In this document: piece by piece, positions 1 through 5,746 of the stretch | Layout of the letters: each line of letters begins with the position of its first letter | How positions within the stretch are numbered: the first letter of the stretch is position 1 | From: Chromatiales bacterium | GTDB taxonomy: Bacteria; Pseudomonadota; Gammaproteobacteria; CAMYNG01 | Length of the DNA: 5,746 nt | Assembly: GCA_026990045.1 (NCBI GenBank) | Contig: JALSIK010000049.1 | Span: 1 to 5,746 of the forward strand | Direction: 5' to 3' | Made by a program: the position numbers and the translations under genes | Notes under the pieces: model-generated | Databases searched by the model: none | What the model was told of the DNA's origin: nothing | Seen by the model: the letters and a program-made list of their open reading frames with translations, nothing else

Positions 1-95
1 TCACGCAGATGGTGCAGGGCCAGCGGGTGCAGGCCATGCTCCAGAAGCTGCGCGAGAAGGCGAAGATCGAGAAGCACCTGAAAACCGGCAAGTGA
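1..95 (+). CDS. C-terminal fragment of a probable PpiC/SurA-type peptidyl-prolyl cis-trans isomerase (5' end outside window)
   Basis: An open plus-strand frame enters from the left edge (first full codon at position 3) and ends at a TGA at 93-95, leaving 30 visible residues. They are hydrophilic and helical, with the stretch VQAMLQKLREKAKIEKHL. A terminal 'LR-KAKIE' helix is typical of the extreme C-terminus of parvulin-like (PpiC/SurA/PrsA) foldases, where the last helix packs back on the chaperone region. If so, the protein would assist folding of exported proteins in the periplasm. The catalytic parvulin domain and any signal peptide lie outside the window, so the assignment rests on this short tail only and could be wrong. 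The gene converges on ligA and is not part of the minus-strand cluster. That this frame is coding is supported by its clean ending just before a non-coding, repeat-bearing spacer. Confidence 0.5.
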   Translation, partial: TQMVQGQRVQAMLQKLREKAKIEKHLKTGK

Positions 96-126
96 CGGCC
101 GGGGATTCGCGGCCGGGGGCCAGCCG

Positions 127-154
127 GAGGACGGAAGACAGAGGACGGAAGACA
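127..154. repeat. Two perfect tandem copies of a 14-bp purine-rich unit
   Basis: The unit GAGGACGGAAGACA occurs at 127-140 and is repeated exactly at 141-154, followed by a further GA that starts a broken third copy. All bases are purines on the plus strand except the C residues. It lies in the convergent spacer between the isomerase-like gene and ligA and is not part of either reading frame. Similar GGACGGAAGACAGA-like short repeats are, from memory, found in intergenic regions of some GC-rich proteobacteria. I cannot confirm that here and assign no function. Confidence 0.8.
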
Positions 155-166
155 GAAGGCACGCAG

Positions 167-191
167 GGTGCGATGGCGGAGCCATCGCACC
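167..191. terminator. Perfect 11-bp inverted repeat, possible bidirectional terminator or REP-like palindrome
   Basis: The arms GGTGCGATGGC (167-177) and GCCATCGCACC (181-191) are exact reverse complements separated by the 3-base loop GGA. The pairing stops at a G/G mismatch immediately outside. The hairpin sits 20 nt past the ligA stop codon on the minus strand and 71 nt past the stop of the left-hand gene, a position suited to ending transcription from both sides. Neither side has a proper T-tract: the plus side continues GTCCTTCCC and the minus side is only pyrimidine-rich. It is therefore not a textbook intrinsic terminator. It could equally stabilise the 3' end of the ligA mRNA or be one copy of a dispersed palindromic repeat. 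Confidence 0.55.
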
Positions 192-211
192 GTCCTTCCC
201 GGCTCCGGACC

Positions 212-2257
212 TCAGGCCTCCGGCATCCTGGCTCCGGGTTCTGACGCCTGCTCGAGCAGGCGCCTGAAGGCATCCTCGTCCAGGGTGGGGACGCCCAGGG
301 CCAGGGCCTTGTCGTACTTGGAGCCGGGATCGGCGCCCACCACCACGTAGTCGGTCTTCTTCGAGACGCTGGAGGTGACCCTGGCGCCCCGTTCTTCCAG
401 CGCCGCCTTGGCCTCGTCGCGGGTCATGCCGGACAGCGCACCGGTGAGGACGAAGGTCTTGCCCGCCAGCGGCAGCTCCCCTGCCTGCCTGCGGGGCGCC
501 GGCCAGTGGATGCCGGCCTCGAGCAGCCGGCGGATCACCTGGCGGTTGTGGGGCTCGCGGAAGAAGGCGCGGATGCTTTCCGCCACCACCGGCCCCACGT
601 CGGGAACCTGTTCCAGCTCCTCCAGGCCGGCCTGCTCCAGGCGCTCCAGGCTGCCGAAGTGCTCGGCCAGGGCCTGGGCCGTGGCCTCGCCCACCTGGCG
701 GATGCCCAGGGCGTACAGGAACCGCGCCAGGGTGGTGGACTTGCTCTTTTCGATGGCAGCGAGCAGGTTGTCGGCCGATTTCTCGCCCATGCGCTCCAGC
801 GCCACCAGGTCCTCCTTGCGCAGGCTGTAGATATCGGCCACGTCGCGCACCAGGCCCTTCTCGTCCAGCTGCGCCACCAGCTTGTCGCCCAGGCCCTCGA
901 TGTCCATGGCCCGGCGCGAGGCGAAGTGGCGTATGGCCTCGCGCCGCTGCGCCCGGCAGAACAGGCCGCCGGTGCAGCGGGCGATGGCCTCTCCCTCCAG
1001 GCGCACGATCCTTGAACCACATACCGGGCATTTCTCCGGCATCCTGAATACGCGGGCGTCCTTCGGCCGGCGCGACTTCACCACCGAGACGATCTCCGGG
1101 ATCACGTCGCCGGCACGGCGCACGATGACCCAGTCGCCGATGCGCACGTCCAGGCGCTTGATCTCGTCCTCGTTGTGGAGGGTGGCGTTGCTCACCGTCA
1201 CCCCGCCCACCTGCACCGGCTCCAGCCGCGCCACCGGCGTCACTGCCCCGGTGCGGCCCACCTGCACCTCGATGTCCAGCACGCGGGTCATCTCTTCGTG
1301 GGCCGGGAACTTGTGGGCCACGGCCCAGCGCGGTGCCCGCGCCACGTAGCCCAGCCGTTCCTGCCAGTCGATGCGATCCACCTTGTAGACCACGCCGTCG
1401 ATCTCGTAGGGCAGGTCGTCGCGGCGCTCCTGCAGGGCGCGGTAATAGGCCAGGCAGCCTTCGACCCCGTGCACCACCCGGGCCTCGGCGTTGGTGCGGA
1501 TGCCCCACTCCCGCAGCCGGGCCATGACCTCGCTGTGGCGGCCGGGCAGGACACCGCCCTCCACCAGGCCCCAGCCGTAGCAGTAGAACTCCAGCGGGCG
1601 CCCGGCCGTGATGCGGGGGTCGAGCTGGCGCAGGCTGCCGGCCGCGGCGTTGCGCGGGTTGGCGAAGGTCTTTTCGCCCTTCTCCCGCTGGCGCCGGTTG
1701 AGCTCCTCGAACCCGGCCTTGGGCATCACCACCTCGCCGCGCACCTCCAGCACCGGCGGCCAGCCCCCGCCCCGCAAGCGCAACGGCACGCTGCGGATGG
1801 TGCGGATGTTGGGGGTGATGTCCTCGCCGGTATAACCGTCGCCACGGGTGGCCCCGCGCTCCAGCACCCCGTTGCGGTACAAAATGGACACGGCCAGGCC
1901 GTCCAGCTTGGGCTCGGCGGCATAGTCCACCCTGTCCACCCCCAGGCGCTCGCGGACGCGGCGATCGAAATCGTGCACCTCCTCGTCGCTGAAGGCGTTG
2001 TTGAGGGACAGCATGGGCACCTCGTGGCGCACCTCGCCGAAACCCTCCCGGGGCTGGGCCCCCACGCGCTGGGTGGGGGAGTCTGACGTCACCAGCTCCG
2101 GCCAGCGGGCCTCGAGTTCCTGCAGCTCGCGCATGAGGCGGTCGTACTCGGCATCCGGGATCTCCGGCTGGTCGAGCACGTAATAAAGGTAATTGTGGTG
2201 ATCGATCTCGCGGCGCAGCGCCTCCACCCGCCGCCGCACCTCCTCGGGGACGCTCAT
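212..2257 (-). CDS. ligA: NAD+-dependent DNA ligase LigA
   Basis: LigA seals 3'-OH/5'-phosphate nicks in DNA, using NAD+ to adenylate its active-site lysine, and is the essential replicative ligase that joins Okazaki fragments. From the ATG at 2257 the protein has 681 residues (E. coli LigA has 671). In order: the NAD+-binding Ia domain (about 1-65, with EIPDAEYDRLMREL); the nucleotidyltransferase domain with the adenylated lysine in KLDG (K117, against K115 in E. coli) plus FANPRNAAAGSLRQLD and DGVVYKV; the OB fold (VGRTGAVTPVA, SNATLHNEDEI, RRAGDVIPEI); a four-cysteine zinc finger (C410, C413, C428, C434); helix-hairpin-helix repeats (about 440-580); and a C-terminal BRCT domain (about 593-671). 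All recognisable catalytic and zinc residues are present. The ATG at 2257 is preferred: it gives the family-typical N-terminus MSVPEEVRRRVEALRREI and has AGGAG 11 nt upstream. An in-frame GTG at 2284 would add nine residues (MAKPGARHR) that have no counterpart in E. coli LigA. The gene is last in the smc-zipA-ligA series, 73 bp after zipA. Confidence 0.98.
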   Translation of the reverse strand: MSVPEEVRRRVEALRREIDHHNYLYYVLDQPEIPDAEYDRLMRELQELEARWPELVTSDSPTQRVGAQPREGFGEVRHEVPMLSLNNAFSDEEVHDFDRRVRERLGVDRVDYAAEPKLDGLAVSILYRNGVLERGATRGDGYTGEDITPNIRTIRSVPLRLRGGGWPPVLEVRGEVVMPKAGFEELNRRQREKGEKTFANPRNAAAGSLRQLDPRITAGRPLEFYCYGWGLVEGGVLPGRHSEVMARLREWGIRTNAEARVVHGVEGCLAYYRALQERRDDLPYEIDGVVYKVDRIDWQERLGYVARAPRWAVAHKFPAHEEMTRVLDIEVQVGRTGAVTPVARLEPVQVGGVTVSNATLHNEDEIKRLDVRIGDWVIVRRAGDVIPEIVSVVKSRRPKDARVFRMPEKCPVCGSRIVRLEGEAIARCTGGLFCRAQRREAIRHFASRRAMDIEGLGDKLVAQLDEKGLVRDVADIYSLRKEDLVALERMGEKSADNLLAAIEKSKSTTLARFLYALGIRQVGEATAQALAEHFGSLERLEQAGLEELEQVPDVGPVVAESIRAFFREPHNRQVIRRLLEAGIHWPAPRRQAGELPLAGKTFVLTGALSGMTRDEAKAALEERGARVTSSVSKKTDYVVVGADPGSKYDKALALGVPTLDEDAFRRLLEQASEPGARMPEA

Positions 2258-2268
2258 GCGATGCCTGG

Positions 2269-2273
2269 CTCCT
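2269..2273 (-). promoter_or_regulatory. Ribosome binding site of ligA (decides start)
   Basis: On the minus strand the sequence reads AGGAG, followed by an 11-nt spacer and the ATG at 2257. The spacing is slightly long but acceptable. The alternative GTG at 2284 has only a GGGGGAAG stretch roughly 16 nt upstream, which is too distant to be convincing. This supports the shorter, 681-residue LigA. Confidence 0.55.
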
Positions 2274-2330
2274 GGTTTCGCCACGGTGTCAGCTCGTGTT
2301 CTTCCCCCGCTCGGTCTCTCGATGCGTCTC

Positions 2331-3056
2331 TCAGCGCGGGTAGCGCTGCCGGATCTGGGCCATGTTGAGCTTGAAGCGGAAGGCCTCGATGGACTCCCGC
2401 AGGTGGCTCACGGTCTGCGCCGTGAGCGCGCTGCGCGATTCGTCGCACAGCTCGCCCCCCAGGGCCTCCGCCAGTCGGCGCCCCAGCTCCAGGGTGCGCT
2501 CGAAGGCCTCGCGGTCGGGCACCGGCCCCGGCAGCCGCATGAACAGGGTGAGTCCGGCCATGGTCATCTGCTCCATCTCGCCCGGCACCAGGTCGCCCGG
2601 CTCCAGGGCGTTGGCCACGCTGCACACGGGCCGCGGGTCGTCCGCCCCGGCCGGCTGGTGAAAGATGCGCATGTCGCCGAAGGCGAAGCCCAGCGATTCC
2701 AGCACTTCGCGCACCCGCGCCCCGTCGAAGGGGGCCCCCTGCGGTGCCATGACGCGGAACACGATGATGAGCGGCTGCAGGCCCGCGGGCAACCAGTCGG
2801 GATCCGGGTCGTCGAGGGCGCTGAGGGAGACACCGGGATCACCGGCCTCGTCACCGCCGGGGGTGGCGCGCAGTCCCGCCACGGCCGAGAGATCGAGGTC
2901 CCCGCTGTCGTCGGGCGGGGTTCGCGCGGCCGGACGCCGCAGCAGCCAGTCGCGCATGAAGCCGGCCTCCCCGCCCGCGTTCCGCCGGCTCCACAGGTAA
3001 ACGCCCGCGACGACGAGGATCCCGATGACGATCAGGCTGATGCGCAACGGGTCCAC
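2331..3056 (-). CDS. zipA: Cell division protein ZipA
   Basis: ZipA is a bitopic inner-membrane protein that binds the C-terminal tail of FtsZ (and, in E. coli, works alongside FtsA) to anchor and stabilise the Z ring. The 241-residue product opens with a short N-terminus and a single membrane segment (about residues 5-22, ISLIVIGILVVAGVYLW). An RR flank follows, as expected for N-out/C-in topology. A linker of about 70 residues comes next, basic first (23-46) and then acidic (47-90, ten Asp). The FtsZ-binding domain spans about 93-225, with FGDMRIFHQ, SVANALEPG and MTMAGLTLFMRLPG, each matching a segment of the E. coli domain (for example FGDMNIYHR and SLANMVKPG), and the closing helix TAQTVSHLRESIEAF. 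The start is a GTG at 3056, chosen because GGAGG lies 7 nt upstream and MDPLRISL is the usual ZipA opening. The protein is clearly shorter than E. coli ZipA (328 residues), almost wholly because of the linker. It follows smc by 24 bp, implying co-transcription. Confidence 0.95.
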   Translation of the reverse strand: MDPLRISLIVIGILVVAGVYLWSRRNAGGEAGFMRDWLLRRPAARTPPDDSGDLDLSAVAGLRATPGGDEAGDPGVSLSALDDPDPDWLPAGLQPLIIVFRVMAPQGAPFDGARVREVLESLGFAFGDMRIFHQPAGADDPRPVCSVANALEPGDLVPGEMEQMTMAGLTLFMRLPGPVPDREAFERTLELGRRLAEALGGELCDESRSALTAQTVSHLRESIEAFRFKLNMAQIRQRYPR

Positions 3057-3063
3057 GCGGGCG

Positions 3064-3068
3064 CCTCC
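3064..3068 (-). promoter_or_regulatory. Ribosome binding site of zipA (supports GTG start)
   Basis: A full GGAGG on the minus strand lies within the 24-bp smc-zipA gap, 7 nt upstream of the GTG at 3056. This optimal spacing fixes the start codon. With so little room between the genes, zipA probably has no promoter in this gap and is expressed from the smc transcript or from a promoter inside smc. Confidence 0.75.
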
Positions 3069-3080
3069 GGCTTACATGGG

Positions 3081-5746
3081 TTATACCGCCGCCATCTCGA
3101 CCGCCTTGTCCACGTCCACGGCCACCAGGTGCGATACCCCGGGCTCGTTCATGGTCACGCCGTTGAGCTGGTGGGCGATTTCCATGGTGAGCTTGTTGTG
3201 GGTGATGAAGATGAACTGGGTCCGTTCCGACATCTCCTTGAGCATCTCACTGTAGCGCCCCACGTTGGCATCGTCCAGCGGGGCGTCCACCTCGTCCAGC
3301 ATGCAGAACGGCGCCGGGTTAAGCTCGAAGATGGCGAACACCAGCGCCACCGCGGTGAGCGCCTTCTCGCCGCCCGAGAGCAGGTGGATGGTGCTGTTGC
3401 GCTTGCCCGGGGGCCGGGCCATCACCGTGACCCCGGCCTCGAGGAGATCGTCGCCGGTCATCTCCAGGTAGGCATGGCCGCCGCCGAACAGGCGCGGGAA
3501 CAGGCGCTTGATGCCGGCGTTGATCTGGTCGAAGGTCTCCTTGAAGCGGGTGCGGGTCTCGCGGTCGATCTTGCGGATGGCGTTCTCCAGCGTCTGCAGC
3601 GCCTCGGTGAGATCGGCGTGCTGGGCATCCAGGTACTGCTTGCGCTCCGACTGCTGCTCGTACTCGTCGATGGCGGCCAGGTTGATGGGCCCCAGGCGCT
3701 GGATCTTCCGTTCCAGCTCGGCCAGGCGGTCGGCCCAGGCGGCCTCGTCGGCCCCGGCCGGCATCTCCGCCAGCAGGGTCTCCAGCGAGAAGCCCTCCTC
3801 CACGATCTGCTCGGCCACGGTCTCGCGGCGCACCCGCACCTCCTGCGAGTCCAGCTTGAGCTGGGCCAGCTTGTCGCGCGCCCCGGCCACCGCCTGTTCC
3901 GCCTCCCCGCGCCGTTCCTCCAGCTCGCGCAGGGCCTGGTCGGCGGCCTCCAGGGCCGCGCGGGCCCCGGCCAGCTCGTGCTCGATGGACACCCGCCGCT
4001 CCAGCAAGGTCTCCAGCTCCCGCTCCATCTCCGCCAGCGGCGCGGTGCTCTCCCCCAGCGCGGCCTCGAGTTCCGCCTTCCGTTCCGAGAGCTGGCCCAG
4101 CTGGGCCTCCAGGCGCTGCATGGCCTCGGCCAGCGAGGCCTGCTCGGTGCGCAGGGTCTCGGCCCGCACCCTGCCCTGCTGGGCGGCGTCGCGGTCCGCC
4201 GCGGCGGCGGAGCGGGCCTCCTCCAGCCGGGCGCGCAGGTCGCCGCGCTCGGCCTGCAGGGTCTCGCGCTCGCGTTCCAGCCGGGCGGTCTCGTCCAGCG
4301 CCTCCTCCAGCGTGCGGCGGGCCGCGGCCAGCTCCTCCTCCCGCGACTGCATGAGGCGGCGGGCCTCCTCCAGTTCGCGCTCCAGGGTGGCGCTGCGCTC
4401 CTGCACCTTGGCCAGGCCGGCGCGGGCCGCGCTCAGCTTCGACTGCAGCTCGGCATGCTCGCGCCCGGCGCGGTTGAACTCGGCCTGGGCCTGCTCCCGC
4501 TCCGCCTCCAGCTCGTGCAGCCGGTCCTGGTCGCGCTTCTGCTCGGCCTGCAGGGCCTCCAGCCCCTCGCGCGCCGTGGCCAGCTCCGCGCCCAGGGCCT
4601 TGATTTCCTGCTCCCGCTCCAGCACGCCCGCCTGGTGGTCGGCCGGGCGCACCACGCGCAGCCAGCCGGGTCCCAGCCAGATGCCGTCGCGGGTGACCAC
4701 CGATTCGCCCGCCGCCAGCGCCGGCCGGGCGGCCAGCGCGGCCCCGAGATCGGGGGCCGCCAGCACGCCGTCCAGCAGCGCGTTGAGGGGGCCGGTGCCG
4801 CGCACGCGGGCAGCCAGCGGTTCCAGGCCGTGGCGGGACGACGGCGCCGGGGCCGAGGCGCCGGTGTCGTAGAGGGTCAGCGTGCCGCCGGCCAGCTCGC
4901 CTGCGACCGCGGCCAGGGGTTCCACGCCGTCCACGCACACGGCCTCCAGGTAGCCGCCCAGGACGCACTCCACCGCGCGCTCCCAGCCCGCATCCACGTC
5001 CAGCGTCTCGGCCAGGCGCGGGGCCTCGCCCAGGCCTTGGCCCTGGAGCCAGTCCTGGACCTCGCCGCCGGCCTTGCCCAGGGCCGCCGCCTGCAGCGCC
5101 TCCAGGGAGGCATGGCGGCTGGAGAGTTCCTGCACCTGCTGGCGCAGGGTGTCCAGGCGGCCGCGCCGGTCGCGGATGGCCTCGCGCAGGCCCGCCACCT
5201 GCTCCTGCATGGCGGCCAGCGCCGCCTGGCGCTCCTCCATGCGGGCGCCGCTTTCGCTCCAGGCCCGTTCCAGCTGGGCCAGCTCGGACTCCAGCCGGCC
5301 GGTGGACTGGGCGGCCTGTTCTTCCGCCAGCCGGGCCACGCGGCGCCTGAGTTCCTCCAGGCCCCGCTCCAGGTGATCGATGCGGGCCCGGGCCACCTCG
5401 GCCCGCCGGGCCGGCTCGGCGGCACGGGCGGTGAACGCCTCCCACCGCTCCTGCCAGTCGTGCATGGCCTGCTCGGCCGCGGCCAGGGCCGTACCGGAGT
5501 CCTCGGCCCGGCGCACCGCGGCGGCCAATTCGGGCTCCACCTGCGCCAGCGCGGCGGCGATCTCCTCCACCCGGCGCCGGTCGGCCTGGAGCTGGCCCGC
5601 CACCTCCTCGCCGTCGCGGCCCAGCTTGGCCAGGTCCTCCTCCTGCTGGCGGCGGCGCTCGCGCGCGTGCTGCAGGCTCTGTTCCAGGCGGGCGATGTCG
5701 GCACCGATGCCGTAGAAACGGCCCTGGACCTCGTTGAAGCGGTCGC
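3081..5746 (-). CDS. smc: Chromosome segregation/condensin ATPase SMC (N-terminal part outside window)
   Basis: SMC dimers, with ScpA and ScpB, form the bacterial condensin that organises and helps segregate the chromosome. The frame is open from the right edge to a TAA at 3081-3083, giving 887 visible residues. Against a usual length of roughly 1,160-1,170, about 280 N-terminal residues (Walker A head half and start of the first arm) are missing. Numbering from the right edge: the first arm opens DRFNEVQGRFYGIGADIARL and continues as Glu/Arg/Ala/Leu-rich coiled coil to about 235; the hinge is about 236-367 (LDVDAGWERAVECVLGGYLEAV to VVTRDGIWLGPGWLRVVR); the returning arm carries the conserved LGPINLAAIDEYE (about 684-696). 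The C-terminal head has the ABC signature LLSGGEK (788-794, nucleotides 3363-3383), Walker B FCMLDE (813-818, nucleotides 3291-3308) with catalytic E818, the following D-loop region, and the H-loop histidine H849 in FITHNK. All visible ATPase elements are intact. It is the first known gene of the minus-strand smc-zipA-ligA cluster. Confidence 0.97.
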   Translation of the reverse strand, partial: DRFNEVQGRFYGIGADIARLEQSLQHARERRRQQEEDLAKLGRDGEEVAGQLQADRRRVEEIAAALAQVEPELAAAVRRAEDSGTALAAAEQAMHDWQERWEAFTARAAEPARRAEVARARIDHLERGLEELRRRVARLAEEQAAQSTGRLESELAQLERAWSESGARMEERQAALAAMQEQVAGLREAIRDRRGRLDTLRQQVQELSSRHASLEALQAAALGKAGGEVQDWLQGQGLGEAPRLAETLDVDAGWERAVECVLGGYLEAVCVDGVEPLAAVAGELAGGTLTLYDTGASAPAPSSRHGLEPLAARVRGTGPLNALLDGVLAAPDLGAALAARPALAAGESVVTRDGIWLGPGWLRVVRPADHQAGVLEREQEIKALGAELATAREGLEALQAEQKRDQDRLHELEAEREQAQAEFNRAGREHAELQSKLSAARAGLAKVQERSATLERELEEARRLMQSREEELAAARRTLEEALDETARLERERETLQAERGDLRARLEEARSAAAADRDAAQQGRVRAETLRTEQASLAEAMQRLEAQLGQLSERKAELEAALGESTAPLAEMERELETLLERRVSIEHELAGARAALEAADQALRELEERRGEAEQAVAGARDKLAQLKLDSQEVRVRRETVAEQIVEEGFSLETLLAEMPAGADEAAWADRLAELERKIQRLGPINLAAIDEYEQQSERKQYLDAQHADLTEALQTLENAIRKIDRETRTRFKETFDQINAGIKRLFPRLFGGGHAYLEMTGDDLLEAGVTVMARPPGKRNSTIHLLSGGEKALTAVALVFAIFELNPAPFCMLDEVDAPLDDANVGRYSEMLKEMSERTQFIFITHNKLTMEIAHQLNGVTMNEPGVSHLVAVDVDKAVEMAAV

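Larger units (their letters stand above)
96..211. other. Convergent intergenic spacer with direct repeat, tandem repeat and hairpin
   Basis: This 116-bp gap separates two genes whose 3' ends face each other. Immediately after the left stop codon a 9-bp direct repeat CGGCCGGGG occurs at 96-104 and 110-118, separated by ATTCG. It is followed by the tandem 14-mers and the hairpin annotated separately. I find no plausible small gene, tRNA or promoter in it. Confidence 0.7.

Noticed and set aside
1175..2086. 303-residue plus-strand open frame opposite ligA
   Set aside because: His/Ala/Gly/Leu-rich antisense of conserved LigA motifs, with no recognisable family and no reason to prefer it over the ligase.
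2254..2625. 123-residue minus-strand frame overlapping the zipA 3' end and the ligA start
   Set aside because: It overlaps the well-conserved FtsZ-binding domain of ZipA in another frame and has a Gly/Ala/Arg-rich composition. It is a frame shadow, not a gene between zipA and ligA.
3508..4872. 454-residue plus-strand open frame opposite smc
   Set aside because: The translation is mostly Ser/Arg/Ala, the antisense image of the Glu/Ala/Leu/Arg codons of the coiled-coil arms; there is no domain, and no independent evidence of coding.
3319..5445. 708-residue minus-strand open frame in another frame of smc
   Set aside because: It is made of Gly/Arg/Pro/Ala-rich low-complexity sequence without recognisable motifs, while the overlapping smc frame carries the hinge, signature, Walker B and H-loop. 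It is a shadow caused by high GC.
3081..5603. smc start at the internal GTG at 5603
   Set aside because: The frame stays open to the right edge and the extra 47 residues (DRFNEVQGRFYGIGADIARL and onward) are recognisable SMC arm sequence, so the gene runs out of the window.
3081..5746. Possible SbcC/RecN/MukB or other long coiled-coil ATPase
   Set aside because: The GPINLAAIDEYE element, the hinge layout and the LSGGEKALTAVALVFAIF signature fit bacterial SMC; RecN and SbcC lack this hinge, and MukB has a much longer and different sequence.

Overview
The window comes from a GC-rich gammaproteobacterium. The strongest argument is a ZipA-type division protein, a family essentially confined to Gammaproteobacteria, placed between smc and ligA. 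A canonical SMC, rather than the MukBEF of Enterobacterales and Vibrionales, together with the high GC, fits lineages such as Pseudomonadales or Chromatiales/Ectothiorhodospiraceae. Genus cannot be settled from the sequence alone.

Layout: the left edge (1-95) holds the last 30 codons of a plus-strand gene whose C-terminus resembles PpiC/SurA-type peptidyl-prolyl isomerases. A 116-bp convergent spacer (96-211) follows. It carries a 9-bp direct repeat, a 14-bp perfect tandem duplication and an 11-bp perfect hairpin. Everything to the right is one minus-strand cluster, read right to left: smc (5' part missing, running off the right edge), a 24-bp gap, zipA, a 73-bp gap, then ligA. No strong promoter or terminator is visible between the three genes, so they probably form one transcription unit ending at the hairpin downstream of ligA.

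Functionally the cluster is housekeeping. SMC compacts and helps segregate the chromosome, ZipA tethers FtsZ to the inner membrane at the division site, and LigA (NAD+-dependent DNA ligase) seals Okazaki fragments and repair nicks. The three act on replication, segregation and septation, but nothing here shows a direct physical link between them. All three reading frames are intact and the catalytic residues that can be checked are present.

I see no mobile element, CRISPR array, tRNA, rRNA, defence system or other undescribed system. The numerous long open frames on the opposite strand or in other frames of smc and ligA are best explained by GC-rich codon bias. The least ordinary features are the short, acidic ZipA linker and the repeat-plus-hairpin spacer at the convergent junction.
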